In this document: positions 27,449-35,805 of the stretch, piece by piece
Numbering within the stretch: position 1 is the first letter of the stretch
How the letters are laid out: every line of letters begins with the position of its first letter
Assembly (NCBI GenBank): GCA_021736785.1
Contig: JAIPFF010000019.1
Span: 24,214-88,213 of the forward strand
Direction: 5' to 3'
Source: Thiohalocapsa sp.
GTDB lineage: Bacteria; Pseudomonadota; Gammaproteobacteria; Chromatiales; Chromatiaceae
DNA length: 64,000 bases
The notes under the pieces: model-generated
Database searches by the model: none
Told to the model about the DNA's origin: nothing
Seen by the model: only the letters and a program-made list of their open reading frames with translations
Made by a program: the position numbers and the translations under genes

Positions 27449-28483
27449 ATGCTTCGCTTTTTTGTGCGTTTCCTCCTGTTCGTGCTCGCCGTGGTTCTCA
27501 TCGGGCTGGCCGTCGGGCCGCTGCTGGTGAACCCGAATCCCGCGCCCGGCGCAACGTCCGCGAAAACCCTCGCCGGCGACGACAGCCGCTTCGTGGCCGT
27601 ACCCTACCAGGGGACGGACGGCATCTCGCTGCACTATCTCGCGCGCCCCGCGGGCAATAGCGACGCGGTGTCCGCCGGCGACGCCGCGGCCGCCGGGCGG
27701 GTCTTCGTGCTGCTGCACGGCTTTACGTTCAACGCCTACACCTGGAGCGAACTGCTCGATTTCTTCGCCGGACACGGCCGCGTGCTCGCCTACGATCAGA
27801 TCCCCTACGGTCTCAGCGCAAAACTCGTACCGGGGAGCTGGGAAGGACCGAATCCGTACGCGAAAGCCGCGGCCGTCGAACAGCTGTTTGCCTTCATGGA
27901 CGCGCGCAATATCGGTCGAGCCGTGCTGGTCGGCAACTCGTCCGGGGGCACGCTTGCGCTCGAGGCCGCTCTCGCACGACCGGAGCGGGTCGAGGCGCTG
28001 ATCTTGATCGGACCCTGGGTGCACTCGAAGCGGCCGATCTTCCCGCAGTGGGTCGCGGATCTGCCGCAGCTCGGGCGCATCAGCCTGCAGCTGGCGCGCT
28101 ACCTGGGGGGCGATATGCCGCTGCTGGATCACTCCTACGCCGACCCTTCGCTGATCGACGACCATCGGCGGGCGCTGACCGGCATCCATCGTGGCATGGC
28201 CAATTGGGATGTCGCCTGGGGCGCGCTGCTGAATCACTCGCTGACCGATCCCGTGGAGATCAGCGCACATCTCGGCGAGATCGAGCAGCCCGCACTGGTC
28301 ATCATCGGAGGCGAGGATCGGATCGTGCCTGTCGAGGACACGGCGGCGACGGCGCGCGCGCTGCCCGATGCCCACTTCGCGCTGCTGCCCGGCTGTGGGC
28401 ATCTGCCGCAGGAGGAGTGCCCCGCAATGGTCGAGCAGGTGGTGGGCGAATGGCTGGAGACACTGGAAGACGGCGCGCGCTGA
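27449..28483 (+). CDS. Alpha/beta hydrolase, membrane-anchored
   Basis: A 344-residue hydrolase with an N-terminal membrane helix (MLRFFVRFLLFVLAVVLIGL). The oxyanion region is VLLHGFTFNAYTW, the nucleophile elbow VGNSSGG (serine in GNSSG), the acid probably in GGEDRIVP and the histidine in GCGHLPQEE. All three catalytic residues are present. The ATG at 27449 is chosen over one 12 bases upstream because GGAG lies six bases before it. It probably acts on a lipid or ester on the outer face of the inner membrane; substrate unknown. The SDR gene follows 109 bases downstream. Confidence 0.85.
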   Translation: MLRFFVRFLLFVLAVVLIGLAVGPLLVNPNPAPGATSAKTLAGDDSRFVAVPYQGTDGISLHYLARPAGNSDAVSAGDAAAAGRVFVLLHGFTFNAYTWSELLDFFAGHGRVLAYDQIPYGLSAKLVPGSWEGPNPYAKAAAVEQLFAFMDARNIGRAVLVGNSSGGTLALEAALARPERVEALILIGPWVHSKRPIFPQWVADLPQLGRISLQLARYLGGDMPLLDHSYADPSLIDDHRRALTGIHRGMANWDVAWGALLNHSLTDPVEISAHLGEIEQPALVIIGGEDRIVPVEDTAATARALPDAHFALLPGCGHLPQEECPAMVEQVVGEWLETLEDGAR

Positions 28484-28592
28484 CCGCATTCTCCGATCAG
28501 AGGCCGAGGTCGGCGGGCGGCGTCGACGGCGGCCGCAGGCGTCGCCGAGTAACGGCGGCTCAAGGTTCGTCCCGCGACCCGAAAAGGCGCCT

Positions 28593-30116
28593 ATGATGCC
28601 GGGTGAGCAAAGCGACACCGATGCCCTGCCCGGCCTATGCCTGGTATTCGGTGCCAGCGGTTATATCGGAAGCCATCTGGTTCCGCGTCTGCTCGACGAG
28701 GGCATCTCCGTGCGCGCGAGCAGCCGAACGCGCGCTTCTCTGGAGGCGCGGGGCTGGCAGGGGGCCGAGCTGGTGCAGGCCGATGCGCTCGATCCGGCCA
28801 GCCTGGACGCAGCCCTCGCCGGTGTGCACACCGCCTACTACCTGGTGCACTCGATGGCCGCCGGCAAGGACTTCGGGCGGATCGATCTGCAGGCCGCGGC
28901 CAATTTCGCGGCGGCGGCGGAACGCGCCGGCGTCCAGTGCATCGTCTACTTGGGCGGGTTGGTGCCCGACGATGCCGACAGCGAGCACATCGTCTCGCGC
29001 CGGGACACGGGCAAGGTGCTGCGCCAGGGCGCCGTGCCGGTGACGGAGCTGCGCGCGGGCATCATCGTCGGGCCCGGGTCGGCGGCATTCGAGGTCATGC
29101 GCGACCTGGTCTATCACCTCCCGATCATGGTGACGCCGCGCTGGGTGCGCGCGAAATCGCCGCCCATCGCCCTCGACAATCTCTTGATGTATCTGGTGCG
29201 GTTGCCGCAGATCGAGGCGGCCAGAGGCGGAATCTACGACGCCGGCGGACCGGAGACGCTGACCTATCAAGCGATGATGCGTATCCTCGCCGAGGCGGGC
29301 GGGCGCAGGCCGCCGGTGATCGTCCCGGTGCCTGTGCTGACGCCGGAGCTCTCGGCGTACTGGCTGCGCTTCATCACCTCGGTGCCCACCAATATCGCGC
29401 GCGCGTTGATCGGCGGACTTAAGCACGATTTCTCCGCGAACGACGCGGAGCTGCGCCGGCTCGTTCCGCAGCATCTGCTCGGCTTTCGGGAGGCGGTGGA
29501 AGCCGTGTTCGCCGCCGAGCGCGCCAGTGAGCCCGTTATCGCCCGTTGGATCGAAGGAGCATTCGCCGTGCGGCAGCAACGTATCGACTACGCCTACTAC
29601 GCAAAGCGCGCCGGCGGCGATGCCGAGACCAAGGCCCCGCCGGAGGCCGTCTGGGACGTGGTCGCGGCCATCGGCGGGGATCAAGGCTACTACTACTTGA
29701 ACCAGGTCTGGCAGCTGCGCGAGCTGTTCGACTGGCTGGCCGGCGGGCCGGGCCGACAGCACGGGCGGCGTCATCCGACGCAGCTGCGGGTCGGCGACCG
29801 CATCGATTCCTGGAAAGTTCTGGGCGTCGAGCCGGGCCGGCGCCTGAGCCTCGCCTTCGGCATGAAGGCGCCGGGCGCGGGAATGCTGGAGTTCGATCTA
29901 AAGCCGCTCGATACCGGCGGCACCCGGCTGTCGGTCACCGCCTACTGGCATCCGGCCGGGGTATGGGGACTGTTGTACTGGTACGCCTTCGAGCCCATGC
30001 ACAAGGTCATCTTCAGCGGCACCGCGCGGGAAATCTGCCGCCGCGCCGAGCGTCGCGCCGACACGGCCGGCGCATTGCCGGGCGGCGATTCCGGCGCCGA
30101 TACCGGCGGCGGCTGA
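28593..30116 (+). CDS. SDR family NAD(P)-binding protein with DUF2867 domain
   Basis: A 507-residue two-domain protein. Residues ~12-300 form an atypical short-chain dehydrogenase (CLVFGASGYIGSHLVPRLL, YYLVHSMAAGKDF, TELRAGIIVGPGS). The C-terminal ~170 residues form a DUF2867 domain (YYYLNQVWQLRELFDWL, then WKVLGVEPGRRLSLAFGMK) which resembles START-like lipid-binding folds. This fusion is widespread and annotated only as a reductase or complex-I-assembly-like protein. Two adjacent ATGs occur (28593 and 28596) behind an AAGG. It is codirectional with the hydrolase and convergent with the LysR gene. Confidence 0.85.
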   Translation: MMPGEQSDTDALPGLCLVFGASGYIGSHLVPRLLDEGISVRASSRTRASLEARGWQGAELVQADALDPASLDAALAGVHTAYYLVHSMAAGKDFGRIDLQAAANFAAAAERAGVQCIVYLGGLVPDDADSEHIVSRRDTGKVLRQGAVPVTELRAGIIVGPGSAAFEVMRDLVYHLPIMVTPRWVRAKSPPIALDNLLMYLVRLPQIEAARGGIYDAGGPETLTYQAMMRILAEAGGRRPPVIVPVPVLTPELSAYWLRFITSVPTNIARALIGGLKHDFSANDAELRRLVPQHLLGFREAVEAVFAAERASEPVIARWIEGAFAVRQQRIDYAYYAKRAGGDAETKAPPEAVWDVVAAIGGDQGYYYLNQVWQLRELFDWLAGGPGRQHGRRHPTQLRVGDRIDSWKVLGVEPGRRLSLAFGMKAPGAGMLEFDLKPLDTGGTRLSVTAYWHPAGVWGLLYWYAFEPMHKVIFSGTAREICRRAERRADTAGALPGGDSGADTGGG

Positions 30117-30137
30117 ATCGCCCGCCCGCGCGTGCCC

Positions 30138-30998
30138 TCAGGCCGCCGCCGTGTTACCGGCCCGCAGCGGTGCGAGTAGTGTCTCCACCCGGCCTTCCGG
30201 GCCGGCGTCCGGATGATGGAAGGCGAAGGTGGCACGCTCGATGGCGGGGGCCTCCGCGACGCGGGTCAGCCGCCCGCTTTCGAGGTCCGGGGCGACGATG
30301 GGCTCCGGTAGATAGGCACTGCCGCCGCGGGCGCCGATGAGCGCGTGCGCCAGTCGCCAATGACCCACCCGCAGCCGCGGCGGCGGAGCCCCGTGGAAGG
30401 CTTGGGCGTGGGCGCCGGCGAATCCGGTGCCCCAATCCACCAAGACGTAGTCACCCCGGTCGAACAGCGCCTCGGCACCGAGATCGCCGTGGGTCGTCAC
30501 CATCACCAGCCGGACCCCGATCAGTTCCACCACGGCGATCTCCGCCACCTGCGGTGATTCGAACGAGAAGGCCAAGTCCAGCGTACGCTCGCGCACCCGG
30601 CGCAGCAGTGCGTCGGCGCCGTGCGCCTCGGCGATGACCGACAGCGCCGGGACGCGACCGGCAATGTCCACCAGCCACTGCGCCAGATAGATATCCCACA
30701 AACTCGGTACCGCGCCCACCGCAAGCGCTGCCATCGCCGCGTCCGGCGCTGCAATCTCCTGCCTGGCCCTGCTCCAAGTGTTGAGAATGTTGTCGGCGTG
30801 TCTGAGCAGGCGCTCGCCCTGGGGCGTGAGCTGTACGTTGTTGCGGGTCCGCGTGAACAGCGCCACGCCCAAGATCTGCTCGAGCTGTCGAATGCGGGCG
30901 CTGACGGCGGACTGTGTCAGGAACAGGTTGTCCGCCGCCTTGCCGAAATGGCGGGTCCGGTTGACTTCGAGAAACGTCTTCAGCAACTCGGTATCCAT
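30138..30998 (-). CDS. LysR-type transcriptional regulator (HdfR-like)
   Basis: A 286-residue DNA-binding regulator. The N-terminal winged helix-turn-helix is clear: LLKTFLEVNRTRHFGKAADN, then LTQSAVSARIRQLE. The effector domain spans about 90-286. The start MDTELLKTFLEV and the sequence order resemble HdfR, a regulator of flagellar genes, but the target cannot be predicted here. The ATG at 30998 is the usual start just before the first helix. A 495-base upstream region with an inverted repeat separates it from the divergent small gene at 31494. Confidence 0.9.
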   Translation of the reverse strand: MDTELLKTFLEVNRTRHFGKAADNLFLTQSAVSARIRQLEQILGVALFTRTRNNVQLTPQGERLLRHADNILNTWSRARQEIAAPDAAMAALAVGAVPSLWDIYLAQWLVDIAGRVPALSVIAEAHGADALLRRVRERTLDLAFSFESPQVAEIAVVELIGVRLVMVTTHGDLGAEALFDRGDYVLVDWGTGFAGAHAQAFHGAPPPRLRVGHWRLAHALIGARGGSAYLPEPIVAPDLESGRLTRVAEAPAIERATFAFHHPDAGPEGRVETLLAPLRAGNTAAA

Positions 30999-31493
30999 CG
31001 GCTTCTCAAGCTCGGGAGGCGCCGAACCGGTAGGCGATCGCCTCGCCGGGCAGGCAATTCCGACATCTTTTAGCGCGCAAGCGGCAAAACACCAAAACAA
31101 CGGCGCCGTCCGGTGGCTCGGCGCAGGGAATCTCCGTGCTCGTTTTGTCGGCATCGGGCGTGTCCGCGTCGATGCGGGGCCGAGTGTCGACTTGCCGCGC
31201 CGCTCGCGCCGTCCGTCCTCGCGATGATGATCGAAACGCGAGATCGAAACGATGAGCAAATTTCGTTTCCTTTAGGCGCCCTGGTTGCGTCAAGAATATT
31301 AGCAACCAGTGGACATTGCCCCGGGACGAGGTCCGCTGCCGATTCACTTGGCACAGCCGGGGGGCATCCGAGCCGCATGGGGCCACGGCCGCTCGCGTGC
31401 CGGACACGACGCGCGCGGGACGGCGACAGTGATGCTGGTGAGGACGTCTCGCCGACGTTGGCGCCGGCTATCTATGGGATTTTGGAGGCGTTG
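30999..31493. other. Divergent intergenic region upstream of the LysR gene
   Basis: 495 bases with no convincing protein gene. It contains the LysR promoter, the promoter of the plus-strand small gene and the repeat block described at 31229-31269. A second palindrome-like pair, GGTTGC and GCAACC, flanks an AT-rich core at about 31283-31307. Confidence 0.45.
31229..31269. promoter_or_regulatory. Possible operator: direct and inverted GAAACG repeats
   Basis: GATCGAAACG occurs twice in direct order (31229-31238 and 31242-31251), 13 bases apart. The second copy also forms a perfect 7-bp inverted repeat with a downstream arm: GAAACGA (31246-31252) and TCGTTTC (31263-31269), 10 bases apart. The spacing of about one helical turn would suit a dimeric regulator such as the adjacent LysR protein. 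Confidence 0.35.
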
Positions 31494-31688
31494 ATGTCGT
31501 ACGACGATAATGATGCTGTCACAGAGGTCGCCGACGATGACGTCGAGCCGATCGAAGACACCACCAGTGTGCGCAGTCCGCGTGTCGGCGCGGGTTATTC
31601 GCCGCAGGCGCGCCAGCGCATCGAATACCTGCAGGAGCTCAAACGGCTTCGTTCGCAGGCAGGCGACGACGCCATCGAACAGTTTTGA
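31494..31688 (+). CDS. Small acidic protein, PA3496-like family
   Basis: A 64-residue protein with an acidic N-terminal half (VTEVADDDVEPIED) and a basic helical C-terminal half (ARQRIEYLQELKRLRSQAG). The C-terminal part resembles the short conserved proteins annotated as PA3496-like putative envelope integrity proteins, but the match is judged by eye. The ATG at 31494 has an excellent GGAGG six bases upstream, which strongly supports translation. There is no signal peptide or membrane segment, so I expect a cytoplasmic protein. Confidence 0.7.
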   Translation: MSYDDNDAVTEVADDDVEPIEDTTSVRSPRVGAGYSPQARQRIEYLQELKRLRSQAGDDAIEQF

Positions 31689-31850
31689 TGGAGACCGCAT
31701 GAGGGCTAGCCGAGGATTTGCGGCGTCGGGCTGCGGCTAGGGCCAGGGCGACGGCCATAGGCCGGAACGCGGGAGCGAGAGGGGCCGGGGCTTGCGCCCC
31801 GGTGCTGCTATGCGCCGCGGGATGCGGTGCAGTAGCGAGCGCTGCCTGTC

Positions 31851-32270
31851 TTACTGGGCCGGTGCGGCCGGAGCAGCAGGAGCTGCTGCGGGCGGCGCGC
31901 CGTAGGGCATGCCGTAACCGCCGCCGTAAGGCATGCCGTAACCGCCGCCGTAAGGTGCGCCGTAACCGCCGCCGTAAGGCATGCCGTAGCCGCCGCCGTA
32001 AGGTGCGCCGTAACCACCACCATAAGGTGCACCGTAGCCCTGGCCATAACCGCGGCCGTAGCCTTGACCATAACCGCGGCCATAGGCGCGGCTGCTGCCG
32101 CTCATGCTCATGTCGAAGTCGCCGGTGCCGTCACCGAACATGTTGCCGAAGTTGTCCCACATGCCGTTGCCGTAACCGGGACCGCCGCCCCACCACGCGC
32201 TGGCCGAGAAGGAGGCGCCCGCGAGGGCGACAATGCTGGCAATGCCAAGGTTCTTGATCACTTTGTTCAT
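31851..32270 (-). CDS. Candidate sulfur globule protein, Gly/Tyr repeat
   Basis: A 139-residue secreted protein. A Sec signal peptide (residues 1-25, [20 protein letters not shown] then FSASA) is followed by WWGGGPGYG. Residues 62-77 are four YGR/YGQ tetrapeptide units. Residues 78-125 are six octapeptides GYG(A/M)PYGG in the order A,A,M,A,M,M. An Ala/Pro tail closes it. This is the build of the structural envelope proteins of periplasmic sulfur globules in Chromatiaceae (SgpA/SgpB type): small, exported, Gly- and Tyr-rich and repetitive. The match is by composition and layout. It could instead be another Gly/Tyr-rich envelope protein. Confidence 0.75.
   Translation of the reverse strand: MNKVIKNLGIASIVALAGASFSASAWWGGGPGYGNGMWDNFGNMFGDGTGDFDMSMSGSSRAYGRGYGQGYGRGYGQGYGAPYGGGYGAPYGGGYGMPYGGGYGAPYGGGYGMPYGGGYGMPYGAPPAAAPAAPAAPAQ
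31896..32087 (-). repeat. 24-bp and 12-bp coding repeats of the sulfur globule protein gene
   Basis: Six 24-bp units (31896-32039) encode the octapeptides and four 12-bp units (32040-32087) encode the tetrapeptides. Copies differ mostly at synonymous positions and by an A/M switch, so the repeat is old enough to have drifted but remains in frame. Confidence 0.9.
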
Positions 32271-32645
32271 GAGAGTCTTTTGCCTCGTTGTCATGCGTTT
32301 CGGGCGCGCGGCAGCCGCCGTGCAGTCGCTGCGCGACGCACGGCACGAGGTCTTTTCCGTAGGGAGATCAGAACTGCATACGCCCGGCGGGCGATCTGAT
32401 CGGAGCCAGATGTCGACGCAATGCACCGAGCGGCGTTATCGGCCCGGCCGGCCGGGTTCACCGATGGTGACTTCCGCGGGCCTGCGGCCCTGAGACAAAG
32501 TGACTGACCTGCGGGCTAGACGCTGGAGCCCTGCTTTCCCGGCCTACCGCCAAGTGTTTTGGTCGGTTACTTCGGGTCCGATCAAGTATAGGCGTTGGTG
32601 TTGCCGATGGGAAATCCAATCGCGGCCGCCGGAGGTTGATCGTCG
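32271..32645. other. Intergenic region upstream of the sulfur globule protein gene
   Basis: 375 bases with no gene, between dihydroorotase and the Gly/Tyr-repeat protein, both on the minus strand. A strongly expressed structural gene would need its own promoter here. The AT-poor sequence shows no clear sigma-70 box. Confidence 0.4.
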
Positions 32646-33986
32646 TCAACGCACGCGGCGAAAAGCCAGGCGCATGCCGCGCACGGCGTCGTTGACGCGG
32701 CCCTGCTCGTAGGCAACTTCTCCGTTGATGATCGTCATCGCGATGCGCGCGCGAAACCGCTGTCCCTCGAAAGGCGACCAACCGCATTTGGCGAGTACAT
32801 CGGCGCGCTCCACGGTGTAGGCGGCGTCCGGATCGACCAAGGTCAGATCCGCCCAGTAGCCCTCGCGAATATAGCCGCGCTCCTCGATGCCGTAGCACTC
32901 GGCCACGGCATGGCTGGTCTTCGTAACGAGCGTTTCCGCGGAGAGGGTACCGGCATGAACGTGCTCGAACAGAGACGGCAGTGCATCCTGAACAAGCGGC
33001 AGCCCCGCGGGTGCCTTGAAATAAGTGCCGGCCTTTTCCTCTAGCGTATGGGGCGCGTGGTCCGTGGCGATGACATCGATGCGGCCTTCGGTCACGGCGG
33101 CCAGGATGCCCTCGCGATCTTCGGCGCGCTTGATGGCGGGGTTGCACTTGATCAGCGTGCCTTTGTCCGCGTAATCGCGTTCGTCGAAGAACAGATGATG
33201 GACGCAGGCCTCCGCCGTGACCCGCTTGCCGTCGATCGGACCCGGCGCGAACAGGGACAGTTCGCGCGCCGTGGTGATGTGCAGCACATGCAGCCGCGCA
33301 TCGTGCCGGCGCGCCAGATCCACCGCCAGCGACGAGGACTTCCAGCACGCCTCCTCGGAGCGGATTGCCGGGTGCGCGCTCATCGGCACGTCCTCGCCGT
33401 AGCGAGCCCGGTACTCCGCCTCGTTGGCCAGGATCATCGGCGTGTCTTCGCAATGGGTCGCGATCAACAGCGGGCAATCGGCGAAGATCGCGTCGAGTGT
33501 CTGCTCGTTGTCCACCAGCATACTGCCGGTCGAGGCGCCCATAAACACCTTGACACCGCAGCTCTGTCCGACCCGTACCGCGCGGATTGCGTCGATGTTG
33601 TCGTTGCTTGCGCCGAGATAGAAGCTGTAGTTGGCGCGCGAGACTTCTGCGGCCCGTGTGTGCTTGGCCTCCAGCGCTTCCATGTCCAACGTCGGCGGCT
33701 TGCTGTTGGGCATCTCCATGAAACTGGTAATGCCGCCGGCGACCGCGGCCCGCGATTCGCTGGTGAAGTCCGCCTTGTAGATCAGTCCGGGCTCTCGGAA
33801 GTGGACTTGGTCATCGATCATCCCGGGGATCAGCAGGCGGCCGGCGGCGTCGACGACGCGATCGACCGGCTGCGCCTGCAGGTCGCTCCCGACGGCCTCG
33901 ATGCGCCCGTTTCGGATAAGAACGTCGCCCTCGAACCGGCGTTGCTCGTTGATGATCCGGGCATTAGTGATTAGCAGACTGGACAT
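32646..33986 (-). CDS. pyrC: Dihydroorotase
   Basis: A 446-residue zinc amidohydrolase for the third step of pyrimidine synthesis. It belongs to the class with DDQVHFREPG in place of the usual DxHxH start, so the first metal histidine is a glutamine, as in many Bacteroidetes and proteobacterial enzymes of this subgroup. The carbamylated lysine lies in VKVFMGASTGSML. Further ligands are in ATHCEDTP, LHVLHITT and IATDHAPHT. The ATG at 33986 precedes LLITNARIIN. It is divergent from hisI with 89 bases between them. Confidence 0.93.
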   Translation of the reverse strand: MSSLLITNARIINEQRRFEGDVLIRNGRIEAVGSDLQAQPVDRVVDAAGRLLIPGMIDDQVHFREPGLIYKADFTSESRAAVAGGITSFMEMPNSKPPTLDMEALEAKHTRAAEVSRANYSFYLGASNDNIDAIRAVRVGQSCGVKVFMGASTGSMLVDNEQTLDAIFADCPLLIATHCEDTPMILANEAEYRARYGEDVPMSAHPAIRSEEACWKSSSLAVDLARRHDARLHVLHITTARELSLFAPGPIDGKRVTAEACVHHLFFDERDYADKGTLIKCNPAIKRAEDREGILAAVTEGRIDVIATDHAPHTLEEKAGTYFKAPAGLPLVQDALPSLFEHVHAGTLSAETLVTKTSHAVAECYGIEERGYIREGYWADLTLVDPDAAYTVERADVLAKCGWSPFEGQRFRARIAMTIINGEVAYEQGRVNDAVRGMRLAFRRVR

Positions 33987-34075
33987 TTGGGTGCCTCTTC
34001 TTGCATATCTCCGCGTCTCGCGGCCGCGCGCGGTTTGATAGTCTGCGCAGTCTAACGCGTAAGGAGCCACTGTCG

Positions 34076-34516
34076 ATGACTGAAGCGAGAGCAATCAACC
34101 ATAACGAACGTGCGGGAGTCGGCGACTCGGTTGCCTGGGCGGACGTGCGCGCGAGCCTGAAGCTGAATGCCGACGGCCTGATCCCGGCCATCGCCCAGCA
34201 ACACGACAGCGGGGAGGTGCTGATGATGGCTTGGATGAACCTCGAGTCGCTGGACGAGACGCTCGCGAGCGGGCGGGTCTGTTATTGGTCGCGCTCGCGC
34301 GGCAAGCTGTGGCGAAAGGGCGAGTCGTCGGGCCAAGTCCAGCATCTGAAGGAGATGCGCCTCGACTGCGACGGCGACACCCTGCTGCTGCTGGTGGATC
34401 AGACCGGTCCGGCCTGCCATACCGGACGGCGCAATTGCTTCTACAACGCCGTGCGCGGCGAGCGTGTGGAGGTCATCGCCGAGCCGCTGATCGACCCGGA
34501 GATACTTTACAAATAG
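34076..34516 (+). CDS. hisI: Phosphoribosyl-AMP cyclohydrolase
   Basis: A 146-residue enzyme of histidine biosynthesis opening the adenine ring of phosphoribosyl-AMP. Signatures are VLMMAWMN, the VCYWSRSRGKLWRKGE box, the magnesium site in LDCDGDTL and the zinc cysteines in GPACHTGRRNCFYN. No HisE domain is fused, so PRATP pyrophosphatase must be a separate gene. The ATG at 34076 follows AAGGAG. The extra ~25 N-terminal residues are common. It is isolated from other his genes. Confidence 0.96.
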   Translation: MTEARAINHNERAGVGDSVAWADVRASLKLNADGLIPAIAQQHDSGEVLMMAWMNLESLDETLASGRVCYWSRSRGKLWRKGESSGQVQHLKEMRLDCDGDTLLLLVDQTGPACHTGRRNCFYNAVRGERVEVIAEPLIDPEILYK

Positions 34517-34535
34517 CCTCGGCGGCGCAGAAAGA

Positions 34536-34568
34536 GCGCCGCCCGCTACCCCGGCGGGCGGGCGGCGC
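34536..34568. terminator. GC-rich hairpin between convergent hisI and DsrC-like gene
   Basis: An 11-bp perfect stem (34536-34546 with 34558-34568, GCGCCGCCCGC) with an 11-base loop follows hisI by 20 bases. There is no T run, so it may act with Rho or as a 3'-end stabiliser rather than an intrinsic terminator. Confidence 0.5.
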
Positions 34569-34614
34569 CTGCGATGCAGCTTGCGGGCGGCCCTAGACCA
34601 CCCGGCGGAGACGC

Positions 34615-34956
34615 TCAGCAGGAGTGGCAATAATAGTCGGGAAGTCCCGCGACACGGCATGCCTGCTTGCAGCCGCCGTTCGGGAACAGGCTTTCGAGGT
34701 TCTTGCGGGTGCAGGGGGTGTGCTTCGACACCTCGTTGCCGATGGCGCTGATGATCACTTTCGGCGACGGCGGCATCTCGTGGAACGCATAGTATTCGCG
34801 CATGAAGCTGATCACGGTCCAGTGGCAGTCCGTGAGCTCCAGCCCTTCGCTCGCGGCGAGTGCCCTTGCAAGGTCGTCGTCCCAGTCGTGGAAGCGGGCC
34901 AGATGGCCTTTCTTGTTGAGCTGGACTTCGCGGCCGGCGATCTGCGTGGCGGTCAT
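34615..34956 (-). CDS. DsrC/TusE-family sulfur carrier protein with Cys-rich tail
   Basis: A 113-residue protein. Recognisable DsrC-family features are LARFHDWDDDLARALAASEG, LTDCHWTVISFMREYY, PPSPKVIISAIGNEV and the C-terminal arm LFPNGG then CKQACRVAGLP. DsrC carries sulfur as a trisulfide between the two terminal-arm cysteines during sulfite reductase-linked sulfur oxidation. Here Cys100 matches the upstream arm cysteine, but the arm ends in DYYCHSC, giving Cys110 and Cys113 instead of one penultimate cysteine, and Cys96 adds a CxxxC. With Cys44 and Cys82 there are six cysteines. It is not plain TusE, which has a single arm cysteine. Start: ATG after GGAGGAG. Probably a DsrC paralogue. Confidence 0.85.
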   Translation of the reverse strand: MTATQIAGREVQLNKKGHLARFHDWDDDLARALAASEGLELTDCHWTVISFMREYYAFHEMPPSPKVIISAIGNEVSKHTPCTRKNLESLFPNGGCKQACRVAGLPDYYCHSC

Positions 34957-35219
34957 CGAATTCTCCTCCACCCTGACGGTGGCTTCCTGTGATGGTGGGG
35001 TTGCCGTCTTGCGGCCGACGATGCCGGGCTTGGGCACGGACGATCCGGGACGATCTACATTGCTTTATTAGCAGCTTGTGGAGCAGCCTCTCCGCGCGCT
35101 GTCAATGAAATATAAACCCCTATGCCTCGCCGCGCGCCATCGAAACTGGATCTGGATCAACTAAACGCCGATTGAGTGGCGGCCGGCCAACATGGAAGCC
35201 ATCGCCAACCGCTGCTCCC

Positions 35220-35702
35220 TCACCAGCTTGCCGCCGCCTCGGCGATGCCTTGCAGCATCTCGGCAACCTCCTTCATCACCGCGCTCCCCTCGATCTCTTC
35301 CGCGGGGAAGGTTCGATGGGCAAGGTAGGTGGTGTCGGGCTCGTCCGGCAGCCGATAGACCGAGATGATGAACGGGCAATTGACGATGCGGATCGGATCT
35401 TCGGAGGTCATTTTGCGCGACAGCACCGCGCTGCAGAATTCGATGGAATCGGCCGCGGTATAGATGTCCTCGTCCATGCCGAGATCCTTACCGGTGCGAT
35501 CGAGCATCTCGTCCATGTGCATGACGTTGTTGATGTACATCCCCCGCTCTTGAATCGCCAGCTTGAGCGCGTCCATCACGTCCTCGAAGCTGCTCTCGCT
35601 CTGATAAACCGCGTAGCCGCCGGCCTCGTCCGCCGGGAGCGGCGCCGCAAAGAGCGAAAGGGCGATGGCGGCGGCGGGCAGGAGGCGTGTGTCGATATGC
35701 AT
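35220..35702 (-). CDS. Exported DUF302 domain protein
   Basis: A 160-residue protein with a Sec signal peptide (LLPAAAIALSLFAAPLPADE). A DUF302-like domain follows, with the characteristic opening YQSESSFEDVMDALKLAIQERG and, later, SIEFCSAVLSRKM and IVNCPFIISVYRLPDEP. The family adopts a small alpha/beta fold of unproven function. Such genes often accompany sulfur-oxidation or heavy-metal loci, which is consistent with the DsrC homologue next door but does not prove a link. The ATG at 35702 follows AAAGG. The gene is divergent from the membrane methyltransferase-like gene. Confidence 0.82.
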   Translation of the reverse strand: MHIDTRLLPAAAIALSLFAAPLPADEAGGYAVYQSESSFEDVMDALKLAIQERGMYINNVMHMDEMLDRTGKDLGMDEDIYTAADSIEFCSAVLSRKMTSEDPIRIVNCPFIISVYRLPDEPDTTYLAHRTFPAEEIEGSAVMKEVAEMLQGIAEAAASW

Positions 35703-35805
35703 GGATCGGAACCTTTGTTGGTGACGGGCTCGCGCCGGATCATAGCCCACATGGCAGGCGCCACCGCAAGCCGGTGCTTGAGGCGCGCCAACAGTCGCCA
35801 CCACA

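Noticed and set aside
31896..32087. The regularly spaced 24-bp repeats considered as a CRISPR-like or regulatory array.
   Set aside because: There are no unique spacers, and the period is a multiple of three and stays in frame with a signal peptide; it is a coding repeat.
32339..32400. A minus-strand frame upstream of the sulfur globule gene reads GVCSSDL, the translation typical of Illumina adapter read-through.
   Set aside because: The DNA there matches the adapter at only about 13 of 17 bases and sits inside ordinary intergenic sequence, so I treat it as coincidence rather than contamination.
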